Shown here piece by piece: positions 34,401-40,757 of a stretch of DNA of 56,322 nt. Source of the stretch: Pseudomonadales bacterium (GTDB lineage Bacteria > Pseudomonadota > Gammaproteobacteria > Pseudomonadales > Azotimanducaceae); assembly GCA_007131295.1 (NCBI GenBank), contig SLQW01000041.1, positions 1 to 56,322 of the forward strand, in the 5' to 3' direction. The notes below the pieces were generated by a model. The model was not told the origin of the DNA. It worked only from the letters and a program-made list of their open reading frames with translations, and did no database searches. The translations under genes were made by a program, and so were the position numbers. The stretch's first letter is position 1; each line of letters begins with the position of its first letter.

Positions 34401-34835
34401 GACGCCGAGCGTGGTCGCGATCAGGCTGGCCGTATCCACACGAGCGGTTTCGCCGAACACGACGCCGCGCGGATTCATAAGCATGACTTGGCCAGTGGCG
34501 GTTAGCGTCCCGAAGATCTGGGTTGCGGACTCGCCGCTGATGTTGCCAAGGAAGATGGCCGAGGCACCCGGCTGGTCGATGTTGACACCATGATTCGCCG
34601 CGATATCGAAGCTGATGAAGTCCGCAGCCATGCGCTGGCTGTACTGATCGATCTGCATCTGGGTCGCAGATGGCGTGGAGATGCTGCCCTCACCGTGGGT
34701 AATCTTGCCCCCCTGAGGCAGTCCACCGAATGCTGGCGATGTCGTGGTCAGCCAGCATACGAGCCACAGCGCCAGCAGCCCCTTGCCCAAGCGTGGAGAG
34801 CGGCGCGTGAAAAGGTGTCGAGTTCGTCCGTTCAT
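25476..34835 (-). CDS. TpsA exoprotein, HMW-like giant adhesin
   Basis: Secreted two-partner-secretion passenger of 3119 residues. A signal peptide (hydrophobic GLLALWLVCWLTTTSPAFG, about 19-37) precedes the TPS/haemagglutination domain, which contains QMQIDQYSQRMAADFISFDI and NPRGVVFGE (Asn121). HMW-type blocks follow, including GGFVEVSGKEHLVYRGS and GTLLLDPTNINI near residue 430. Most of the protein is beta-helix repeats: varied ones at about 560-1370, then eight homologous modules at 1381-2618. The C-terminal region is non-repetitive, and its Cys3060 and Cys3073 are the only cysteines outside the signal peptide. The ATG at 34835 lies 22 bp after the tpsB stop. Probable role: surface adhesion or aggregation. 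A frame upstream of 34835 lies within tpsB. Confidence 0.9.
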   Translation of the reverse strand: MNGRTRHLFTRRSPRLGKGLLALWLVCWLTTTSPAFGGLPQGGKITHGEGSISTPSATQMQIDQYSQRMAADFISFDIAANHGVNIDQPGASAIFLGNISGESATQIFGTLTATGQVMLMNPRGVVFGETARVDTASLIATTLGVDVDRFMSGVLELELSADIAGKIINRGVLNAATGGSITLLGDEVINEGLIVADMGRVNLTSASQAFVTFDPDGLIGVRVTEGALGGSGGDAAVANLGEIQANGGQILLTAHAARDLFSMAVNNEGVLRANSAEKVDGEIRLFASGGDTFTSGTIEATSESGEGGRIEVLGDRIAVTGGRIDASGAGGGGDIKIGGAFQGKGDTPTASHTYVGPDAKIAADATVAGDGGEVIVWADDTMRFHGEISARGGPEGGDGGFVEVSGKEHLVYRGSTDTRAPQGRTGTLLLDPTNINITDDVDDVGMDTSDDPFVPTNPDPDAESTLTWSTILTNLDSANVHVTTVAGFDAGQDGDITIVESPNQQGESGAYDHENQLRLTTPSSGSIIINAEVANAGSGGIVLDSNTISLNANLSTNSGTIVLGDMLAGNVLLGGNVALSTGAGAGDITFSGTLDGTTPGTETLGLTAGTGSVTFADVVGAGTALGAVTLVSAADVNLDAAFTAASLTQAAGAGTTTVGGDLTTSENVALTSDAIAVNAVIDTATAAAGGTVTLNADDNADSGLGLTLAAAGDISSAGAVTLTGAAGISAAGSVTTSGADITFNSATTLTGNVVLSTGGGAGDITFTNTVNSSGDGAASSAEHDLTLTAGTGSIRFTGAAGGEADGALGDLTIVSAEDVTANAITANNLAQQAGTGTTTLNGPVTLADDLSFTGNELSLNALATAATVSVTGATSLAADVTTTGAQTYDGAMTLSGDAERTLTGSTITLGGGATGTAAGDALDIQGGLVLNGEITSLLSLNVAGTTVLSADVTTTGTQTYGDDVTLAGGARAFTTTGGAGSDLTFAGDIDGTALESEILNLAAGGAEISIVGNVGSDVPVFGFFVGPAETVNLNAVTSHGDQIIVGDPDDRIHAINVDGVLRTLSGSGAELFIDGGGITLNAATEVGGFNVELYGGGQDVIVAADRLEADAITITAPRDVIIQAVLEATGATSDVLVTADTSGNEEGGVLLGESGQIVAGRDAILSGSALFSTLDGADGESIFIVSDGTNDQIMAGANISLLSGTNAPASADIRVEGVLDAGRNISIEAAGDILLGTTLTTAGSDISLDDPVVLVGNTLLSTGGGDGDITFGEGVTGPFALEILAGTGVVSVPNAVGVSPGDGDNPTAVTVTSAASVSLNDVFVDGALAIDAGTINLTGAEYRTNSSAITFTGDVVLDQDVTVSTAGGDITLGDTVSSDNALSLDAGTTGVIAASSFLGGGDLTVVDSASTTFTGGVAAGDLTLTNTQGLIAFEGNIDIGALFTTDAAYDLAFTGTTNTVGGNTVFLNTGSLMLGHVAGDSFDFMGGVDTTMGPSVVSLGGTFATSNADMILGDVSLTAATTLTTGAGGGDLDLGTVTANTQALSLNAGGGTIGLNALFDGGNLTVVDSASGNFGVLEAEAISLQNTAGTIAFDASVDATGITADANGFDVTFNAAPDFSGAGTFNNTGGVTFNAGGSFDDGLTVSGTTTLTGSLATANSPLVLNALTLAGTAMLVSGGAAIDTGAITAGGNALTFNAGADGEITVASFAGTSGLTLANSGGTTFSNTVDAGAISLVDTNGTVTFDAPVTAASITADANDFAVIFGAAPEVSGSGSFANEGGVSFAAGGSFSDGLTVAGPAVLTDTLATVGSAIDLNAVMLSGTALLNSAGGDISTGAIASSGQALTLNAGATGEVAIASFADGGDLSLVNSAQAVFAGTVAAGNVTLEDTEGLIAFAGDASLGALTTSAAGYDLAFTGTTNTIGGSTSFLNTGAVTLGDDAGDNTTFAGGVDTTGGPTSVAVAGTVATSNSNMLLGPITVNAASTLTTGSGSGNLTTGAIARGSNALTLNAGTGNVQIASIAGNGALTLTNASNAEFLGAVTASTADLLNASGTIGFRGDTSISTGLTTAASGYSVAFTGTTNTVAGNTTFLNSGSVTLGDALGDSITFAAGLDTTATAGTSIAGTVATSSADMSLGAVSLTAASTLSTGSGSGDITTGVVSRGTNALTLAAGSGDMLLDSIIGSGVLTVATAGDAVFSGPVAASTLALNDITGLVAFQGNTSINTGLVTAANGYDLAFTGSSNTVAGSTAFQNSGALTLGDDGSDSITFVGGVDATAGPSSVNLAGTVATDNSDLLLGDAFITAGSSLTTGGGGGDLRLGTLSNGGESVTLNAGSGDIEVASVLGSGVLTVTNAGNATFTGPVTASTVNLNNAAGTIAFRGNTTIDTGLSTAANGFDVAFTGSETLVAGSTEFLNTGTVTFGAAVDDSITFAGGVDTTAASATNVVGSVITSNADMTLGDVVLEGAGILRSGAGQIRTGAVSGADETLTLQSDSAASSGAVVLGGEVALGSLITFGQDYDVSLLGGGTIASPTAFRNLGSVALGDAASDSLMFTGGLSTTGNPTNPSSLSLAGTIATDDAPMRLGSATLTGATTLSTGTTGPGGTLEAGTLDAAGNNLTLRAGTGGSMTIAAVNDAVSAAFASADSVRVSGGLSANTASFGSANTFTVGGPLTLNNLQTQSNSGRLIFTGGGTVMNGVALQNTGGLELRGSDDFLFAGGLDTSAGSLTLSSILRSDSGPLITSGVTLVGNSQIDTTNQGDPMLVGGSVTLGGAVSGLTGNETLEILAGTGNIEAANGVSDLGSFFVRSGNELTLGEVSTTGNTIRTVTAGNVNLNGNVTAGNGDVTIVSLNGGILQGNGLRVTAVSGDAHLIALDRMDLFEVHAPQGDVLLALLSGEAGGRINRIGPPARSTPDFIAGELVTVVSAGRSQFGSVASGFRIQAAQSFISLDDGQSFVDESTALPLSTLDLAKQQELRTVFDQTDFGRELEMPFGDLFVDRILNVIAGIARAQQAISDRAQTQSQAATQQADEEEVLTDLTEDVFVEIMLYDFDRERPLCLPNELQGFDAAPCIGQTEEDLVSYWFDELARDLLRTAANAPAGTPLVQRQVLQHASGVQ
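26982..30695 (-). repeat. Eight homologous adhesin modules inside tpsA
   Basis: Eight successive coding modules begin at 30695, 30209, 29759, 29303, 28817, 28334, 27848 and 27371 (minus strand), with lengths 162, 150, 152, 162, 161, 162, 159 and 130 codons. Each starts with a version of ALTLNAGTG, and most contain GTTNTVGGNT, LGDxxxDSITFAGGVDTT and GTVATSNADMxLG. Modules B and C replace the NTV segment by DANGFDVTF-type sequence. Lengths are always whole codons. The most similar neighbours are D-E-F, suggesting recent duplication in the middle of the array. Confidence 0.85.
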
Positions 34836-34857
34836 GGCGGCGCTTCTCTGATAAATG

Positions 34858-36882
34858 CTAACGACGGTCGCGCGGTTGGAACGTCGATAGATCGAATTCG
34901 AACGTGATATCCGCGTACACCCGACGCCTCTCTTCGATGATCTGCTCAAAAATGTCGTCACCAAAGCGGAAGTTCTCAGGCCACGCGACGTTGACGCTGC
35001 CGCGGACAAGGAAATTGCCCCGTGGGTTCTTGAACAGGTTGTACTCGAGTCCGACGCCGTAGGCGCGGAACTCGAACCAGGTATCCTCCTGGGTTGCCAG
35101 GTTGACGCGCTGCGCGTTGGTCACGCCATACCCGTAATCGTAGAACACGAACGGCCTCAGGAACTCGCTGAAGCGCTGATTGGCCCACGGCATCTCGAAA
35201 TCGAGCGCGCTCGGGAGATCCCAATAGACCTGCATGCTCGCAAAAGCGCCCTTGTCGACCGAGATGTCGTCGGAAAGGATCGCCCGCACGCTGTCAGCGC
35301 CGCCGAGGGAAAACCGGTTCACCCCGGGCAGAAACTGATCCGTGTACTGGGCGTTGAGACGGAACAGGAATGAGTGCCGCGACCTGGCATCGGTAAACGG
35401 CCACGGCACATCGAACAGCTTGAAGACGCGTGCCTGCTGGGAAAGAATGTAAAAGTACTCATCCTGCCCGGGGAAGCGATCCGTACCGCCCGGCCGAAGT
35501 TGACCCTCGATGCGTCCGGAACGGATCTGGCCCACGCGCAAACCGCTCACGCTGTCGATGACCATGCGCCACTCGGGGACGAGCTGGTCATAGGAAAGCG
35601 CCGTGCCGAGCTCCACAATGCCTTGGTCGCGATCCTCGATGCCGAGATCGAGCTGGGAGTCCTTGTAGGCAAGGAAAAAGGTCTGCGAAAGGTTCGCCTC
35701 CCGGGTCCGCATCCAACGGCGCCCGAAAAGGGCCTCGTAGTTCAGCGTGTCGCCGGAAATATCGAATTCGCCACCGATGGTGAACTCGTTGCGGCTGACG
35801 CCGAACTCCATGTAGTTGCGTAGACCCGGGAACGGTCGTTGATATCGCACATTCGCCAGCGTGACCTCATTAGGACCTTCCGAGCGCAGGAAATTGAGCG
35901 CGAGCTGATCGCTGCTCCCCGTGGGGTCGTAGAGGGTGAGACCAAGGAGTCCGCGCGTGCGCCCCGTAACATCGGCACCGTGGTTGTCGACGCGGGTCAA
36001 TGCACTCCAGCGCCGCTCGTTGAGCACGTTGAGCTGCAGCTGGGTCTCCCCCGGATTCCGGCCGGGAACGAAGACGCCGCTGATGTCCATGCCGCCGAGG
36101 TCGTTGACGAGGCGCAACCGTTCCTCGATCTCTTCGACGCGGACGGTTGCTCCCGTTCTATCGCTGAAAGCGGACTGCAGTGGCCGCGCCCGATAGATGT
36201 CGTTGTTGAGCACCGCCACGTCACCGAGAATGCCCGGATAGACGCGCAAGTCGACAACACCGTCGCGAACTGTCTGAGGCGGGATGACCACCTGCGCCAG
36301 CAGCATTCCGGTGGCGCGGATCTCGTCCTGGATCTCGCGCGCGACCGCCTCGAGGTCGAACACGGAAACCCCGCGGCGGGAATCAAGCTCGTCAATCAGG
36401 TCGACAAGTTCATCGAACAGGGCAACCTTGGTGACGATGCTCTCGTCCTGCCGTCCACGGACGCGTTCGAGCAGGCGCGCGATTTCCCTCAGTTCTGCAT
36501 TCGAGAACCCCTGCTCTTCGATCTCCTGCTCGGCAGCCTGCCGCGCCACGGCGGCCATCGCCCTCTGACGCAGGGCCACCAGATCGATACCCCGCTCGGG
36601 GTCGTCCTCGATGCCGAGAATACGGACATCGGTGACATCGAAGAAGGGACCAGCCGTGGGCACATTCGGACGCTCACGCGCCTGCGGAATGTCGATGCTC
36701 GAGCGTCGCTCGGTATCGATGTCCGAAATTCGGGCCGAATCGAGAGGTGGGAAGTCACCAGCGGCGGCCCACAGCGTCCCCGGCAGGAGAACCAGCGGCA
36801 GCAAGGTCAGGCCGCGGCGCACGAGGCGTCGCAGCACCGTATCGACTTCAGCGCTCAAATCATCATCCCCGATGCAGACCAT
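34858..36882 (-). CDS. TpsB outer-membrane transporter (ShlB/FhaC/HecB family)
   Basis: Omp85-superfamily beta-barrel of 674 residues that would export the TpsA protein encoded immediately downstream. GGAGGC seven bases before the ATG at 36882 fixes the start, followed by a signal peptide (GLTLLPLVLLPGTLWAAA). A helical, charged insertion precedes the POTRA2-like region (VVIPPQTVRDGVVDLRVYPG and VEEIEERLRLVNDLGGMDIS), and the barrel begins near RWSALTRVDNHGADVTGRTR. The loop-6 signature VRGY/F found in this family reads SVRAI here: the Arg is kept and the Gly and aromatic are lost. The last strand ends YADITFEFDLSTFQPRDRR. It is 303 bp downstream of the kinase stop and 22 bp upstream of tpsA, so tpsBA is an operon. 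Confidence 0.93.
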   Translation of the reverse strand: MVCIGDDDLSAEVDTVLRRLVRRGLTLLPLVLLPGTLWAAAGDFPPLDSARISDIDTERRSSIDIPQARERPNVPTAGPFFDVTDVRILGIEDDPERGIDLVALRQRAMAAVARQAAEQEIEEQGFSNAELREIARLLERVRGRQDESIVTKVALFDELVDLIDELDSRRGVSVFDLEAVAREIQDEIRATGMLLAQVVIPPQTVRDGVVDLRVYPGILGDVAVLNNDIYRARPLQSAFSDRTGATVRVEEIEERLRLVNDLGGMDISGVFVPGRNPGETQLQLNVLNERRWSALTRVDNHGADVTGRTRGLLGLTLYDPTGSSDQLALNFLRSEGPNEVTLANVRYQRPFPGLRNYMEFGVSRNEFTIGGEFDISGDTLNYEALFGRRWMRTREANLSQTFFLAYKDSQLDLGIEDRDQGIVELGTALSYDQLVPEWRMVIDSVSGLRVGQIRSGRIEGQLRPGGTDRFPGQDEYFYILSQQARVFKLFDVPWPFTDARSRHSFLFRLNAQYTDQFLPGVNRFSLGGADSVRAILSDDISVDKGAFASMQVYWDLPSALDFEMPWANQRFSEFLRPFVFYDYGYGVTNAQRVNLATQEDTWFEFRAYGVGLEYNLFKNPRGNFLVRGSVNVAWPENFRFGDDIFEQIIEERRRVYADITFEFDLSTFQPRDRR

Positions 36883-37185
36883 GACAGCAGCCTCCAATGC
36901 CGTCGGACCGGCCATGAAGGGATTACGAGAAGCGTGACAGCATGGGATCTTCGCCGGGCGATCTGACCGACCGCCGGCAATAGCGCAGCCTTGGCAGGCG
37001 AGTGCACCGGAGATCGGGTTCGCGAGACCCACGGGGCCAGCGTATCCATCGCCCCACGGCCCGCAGGCTCAAGACACCCTCCCCACGACGCTGCATGCTC
37101 CCGCGGATGCCTCACCATCATGCACCTTTCAACATACTGATGTAAGCCGCCCGCTACTCGGTGTTTCTGCCCTGCAAACCGCACA
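36883..37185. other. Noncoding gap between kinase and tpsB
   Basis: I see no gene in these 303 bases. They must hold either the tpsBA promoter or a read-through leader from the kinase gene. On the minus strand I could not find a convincing -35/-10 pair; TTGCAG near 37172 has no good partner. No intrinsic terminator after the kinase stop is visible, so co-transcription of kinase and tpsBA is possible. Confidence 0.5.
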
Positions 37186-40100
37186 TCAGCGGATTTCACG
37201 CAGGAGCCTGAATCCGGTGACCGGATCCGGCTGCCCGCTGTGCGTGATCCGAGTCTCCAGCGTGCATTCGGACAGTGGGTCGCTATGCTTGCCACCGACG
37301 GCCACCCAGCCGTTGCCGGAATCCGGCTTCGCCCACTCCTGCGCGTTACCGACGTGGTTGATCAAGCCCCATGCATTCGGTGCACCTTGGGTCACGTTGA
37401 TCATCGTCTCGCCCCGGACAACGCCGCGCACGCTCGAGTAACAATTGCGGTTGCCGTCGAGGGGCGATCCGTTGGCGTCGGCTGCGTGCCGCCACTCGGC
37501 GACAGTGGGCAAACGATAGGTGTAACCGGTCTGTTCGGTCAGCCATTGCGCAAAGGCCGCGGCAGCCTCGACCGGAATGCCTGTGGCCGGCATGCGTAGG
37601 GCACCACGCGCGGGCGTGTCGCAGCTCGTAGCCTCGCAGAACGCATTGAACTCGCGGACCGATACCTCGTACTTGCCAATACCGTAGATCGCATTGCTGT
37701 TGCCGCCCATGCCGGGGACCACGACGATCGCCGGTCCCAAGCTGCCGGTAGCGAGTTCGTCCATGCAGAAGGAGGTGCGCCCGTTGCCGATGAAGGCCCG
37801 GCTCGAGCAGGGGTCCGGCGGCGTGATGGCTCGCAGCCCCTCGTGATCCGCCACCGCCAGGATCATATCGCGGCTTTCCATGACCGGTTCCGCTGTTCGC
37901 GTTATGCGTCCATTGGCGCAGTCGAACGCATACTGCAGCGCCTGCTGCTGGTCTTCGGGCTGCAGTCTGCCAAAGTCTGCAAGGACAGCCTGGACTTCGT
38001 TGGGATGATGGCAGCGGCCGGCGAAGGTCGGAAACACGCGGTCGTCGCGCATGCTCTCGTAAGCCCGGCGTCGATCCACCTCGGCCTGCTCCCGCTGCTG
38101 GGCCAGGAGCTCTGCGCGCTCTTCCTCTGCCTGGCGACTACTCGCTCGGGCGATCGCCTGGTCGATATGCTCCTGCCAGCGGATTCGGGAATCGTTCAGT
38201 TCCTCGCTTAAATTGGCAAGCCGCTCAGGCCGGGTCGGATACCGCTCAGCTGCCCGGCTCAGAACGTCCTGGGCGTCCCTGATGCGGGCCACCTGGTTGC
38301 GGGCATCTTCCAACCGTTCCGGTTCCGCAACGAAACGATCGCCGTCGCGAATAGTGGGGATCGTCGGCGGCTCGGCATCGGGCATCAGCCGATCGACCTC
38401 CGCGAGGTAAACGCCAAGGGCCTGGTCTCGTGCCTGGGCGATGGCCTCGACATCGTTCTCTTCGAAGACATCGAAACCTGCCTCCCGCAGGCGGGCGAGC
38501 AGCTCGGCACGGCCCTCATCCACGCCGCGGCCACTGAAAGGGCCTGCTACGAGGCGGTAGCGACCGTCTGTGGAATCCGGAGCCTGTACCCGAAGCGGCA
38601 CTTCGAACTGTTCGAACACCCGGCGCCGGGTGGATTCCGTCTCCGCCTCGGACGCGAAGGTACCAACCACCAGGAGCGGAGACGCTGCATCCTCCCAGCG
38701 CCGGATATCGCGCTGCAGGAATTCCTCCCAGATGGGACTGAAGATGGGTGTCGCCAGCTGCTCGTGGACGCTCGAGCGTGCGTTCTCGATACGGGTATCG
38801 AGCTCCACCCACTCCCGCGGAATCTCAATCGGTGCTACGCCCGGGCCGATCACGCCGCCGAAGTAGAGCGCGGCAACTACGGCCGCGACGCCGGCAGCGC
38901 CGAGCACGGCGTATTTTATCCCTGTGCCGGCAACGCCGAAAAATTCGTCGAGAAACTGCTGCGCATCAGCGGTGCGCTCCTCGCGCCGGAACGCGAGCGC
39001 ATGGCGGAGCGCGTTCCACTCCCGACGCGTCAATCCGTCCGGTCGCTGCAGCAGCATCTTCTGGGCTTCGGCGATAGGCGCCTTCTTGCGATCGAAGGGA
39101 TGTCTGCCGGTGAGGCACTGATAGGCGACGATCCCGAGGGCGTAGACGTCGTCCTGAGGTGCCGGCTCCTTGCCCTCGAACATCTCGCAGGCGGCATACG
39201 CCGGGGTGAGTGCTCCGAGCTGACCCGCGTCGAACAGGGTCCTGTCGTTATCGTCGTCCTGTTCGAGTGTCTGCTGGGATACCGCCCCCCGGCGCGCGGC
39301 CAGCTCCTCAGCAGGCGCCGCCGCAGCGCGGGCGATACCGAAATCGAACACCTTCGCCGAACCCGTCGAGGTCAGGAAGATGTTGCCCGGCTTGAAATCG
39401 GAGTGGATGAGATCCTGGGTGTGGGCGTAGGCAAGTGCGGAAGCGATGTCGCGGATTATCGCCCGGGCCTTGTCGCCGGGAGCGCCCTGGCGATGCCGCT
39501 TCAGGAACTTGTCGAGGGGGTCGCCCTGCATGAGCTCCATGACCATGAACGCGGTCTGGCCATCCCTGTCGAAGTCGTAGACAGAAGCGATGTTGGGATG
39601 AGACAGCCGCTGCGTCCGGCTCGACTCCCGCTGCAATGCTATGAACGCGTCCGGGTGCTCGGCAAAGTTCTCGTTGAGGACCTTGACTGCAACGTGCGGG
39701 TTGCGATCCCGCGCTTCCTGTTTTACCAGGTCTACAGCCTTATAGACGCCGCCCATGCCGCCTTCGCCGAGCTTGGCTTCGAGGACGAACCGTCCCTTGA
39801 GCACTGTGCCGCCGCCAAGCGTGCTGTCAGAGGATGGGGAGCTGTCGGAACCGCCACCGATCGCGCCCCCAGTCGTGCCTTGAACGGTAGGATCGTCGTC
39901 CGTGCCCGCCGCGTCCTGATTCGTAGCATCCTCGTCTGCGCCGCGGCGCCCGCGAAGACGCGTCTGCATGGATTCGTCATCGCCCGCAGCGAGATCGTCC
40001 GATCGAATCGTGGTGTCGTCTTGCCCCACGGTGGCGCGCTGGGGTGCCGACGCCTTGATGGTCGGCTCGTCGACGCCGGGCGCTGAGCCACCGCCCCGAA

Positions 40101-40608
40101 TTCGCGTGGGGTCGGCGTCTTCCTCATCCTCCCACGATGGCGCTGGCGGCCGGCCAGGATCGCCAGGCACCTTCAGGGGCGTGATGTCATCTGGCCCGCC
40201 ACGTCCGGGAGCGCGAAACTCGGTGATCTCATCGTCATCATCCCCACTACGCGCACGCGTGCGCGTGACCGCTTCGGATTCGTCCTCAGAGATTGCGCCA
40301 CGCCCCCTTATGATGGTGGTTTCCTCCGTCTCAGTGTCGTCCTCCCGGTCGCCAGAAGGCATCGGCGGCTGGCGGATCTGCGTGGGGTCGTCCTCGTACC
40401 CGGCAGAGTGATCCGCCTCACGCGCTTCTTCGACGCGATTCGAGGCTTCCTTCTCGGAAGATCCGTCCGCACTTCGGCCAGCTTCGCTGGAAGCAGTGCG
40501 ACCGTCGCCCCGCTTGCGCAGCTCAATACGTTCATTGCCCGCGGCGTCGTCCCGGAACTCGGCCGGCTCGTCCCCGGTACCTGAGTTCTCGCGGTGGGAA
40601 TCGTTCAT
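37186..40608 (-). CDS. Ser/Thr protein kinase with SPOR and FGE-fold domains
   Basis: Membrane-anchored multidomain protein of 1140 residues. Residues 1-265 are acidic and low-complexity with repeated Thr motifs such as DDPTQIR, ETTIIRGR, DPTRIRGG and DDTTIRSD. A Hanks kinase follows (about 270-550): GEGGMGGVYKA, VAVKV, HSDFKPGN with catalytic Asp404, and DFG with Asp422. A membrane helix (564-588), a SPOR-like domain (about 643-720), a charged coiled-coil part and a C-terminal sulfatase-modifying-factor fold (about 965-1140; KYEVSVREFNAFC, YRLPTVAEWRHAA, TGFRLLREI) complete it. The kinase would be cytoplasmic and the SPOR and C-terminal parts periplasmic, so it could couple the cell wall to phosphorylation. 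It is on the same strand as tpsBA downstream. Confidence 0.88.
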   Translation of the reverse strand: MNDSHRENSGTGDEPAEFRDDAAGNERIELRKRGDGRTASSEAGRSADGSSEKEASNRVEEAREADHSAGYEDDPTQIRQPPMPSGDREDDTETEETTIIRGRGAISEDESEAVTRTRARSGDDDDEITEFRAPGRGGPDDITPLKVPGDPGRPPAPSWEDEEDADPTRIRGGGSAPGVDEPTIKASAPQRATVGQDDTTIRSDDLAAGDDESMQTRLRGRRGADEDATNQDAAGTDDDPTVQGTTGGAIGGGSDSSPSSDSTLGGGTVLKGRFVLEAKLGEGGMGGVYKAVDLVKQEARDRNPHVAVKVLNENFAEHPDAFIALQRESSRTQRLSHPNIASVYDFDRDGQTAFMVMELMQGDPLDKFLKRHRQGAPGDKARAIIRDIASALAYAHTQDLIHSDFKPGNIFLTSTGSAKVFDFGIARAAAAPAEELAARRGAVSQQTLEQDDDNDRTLFDAGQLGALTPAYAACEMFEGKEPAPQDDVYALGIVAYQCLTGRHPFDRKKAPIAEAQKMLLQRPDGLTRREWNALRHALAFRREERTADAQQFLDEFFGVAGTGIKYAVLGAAGVAAVVAALYFGGVIGPGVAPIEIPREWVELDTRIENARSSVHEQLATPIFSPIWEEFLQRDIRRWEDAASPLLVVGTFASEAETESTRRRVFEQFEVPLRVQAPDSTDGRYRLVAGPFSGRGVDEGRAELLARLREAGFDVFEENDVEAIAQARDQALGVYLAEVDRLMPDAEPPTIPTIRDGDRFVAEPERLEDARNQVARIRDAQDVLSRAAERYPTRPERLANLSEELNDSRIRWQEHIDQAIARASSRQAEEERAELLAQQREQAEVDRRRAYESMRDDRVFPTFAGRCHHPNEVQAVLADFGRLQPEDQQQALQYAFDCANGRITRTAEPVMESRDMILAVADHEGLRAITPPDPCSSRAFIGNGRTSFCMDELATGSLGPAIVVVPGMGGNSNAIYGIGKYEVSVREFNAFCEATSCDTPARGALRMPATGIPVEAAAAFAQWLTEQTGYTYRLPTVAEWRHAADANGSPLDGNRNCYSSVRGVVRGETMINVTQGAPNAWGLINHVGNAQEWAKPDSGNGWVAVGGKHSDPLSECTLETRITHSGQPDPVTGFRLLREIR

Positions 40609-40757
40609 GCACGCCTCGCATGCTCACCTTCAGGCTCGCGGCCCGAAACTACAGCAACCCAATGGCTTTGAAAGCCTAGTCCCCCGGACGCCACGCTGCC
40701 GGCCCGAACGATGACCTTGCACCGAGCGTCAACCGCCGTTCCAATGGGGTCCCGATC

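Noticed and set aside
38764-40086. A 440-codon plus-strand frame opposite the kinase
   Set aside because: It is antisense to the kinase core, whose GEGGMGG, HSD and DFG motifs identify the coding strand.
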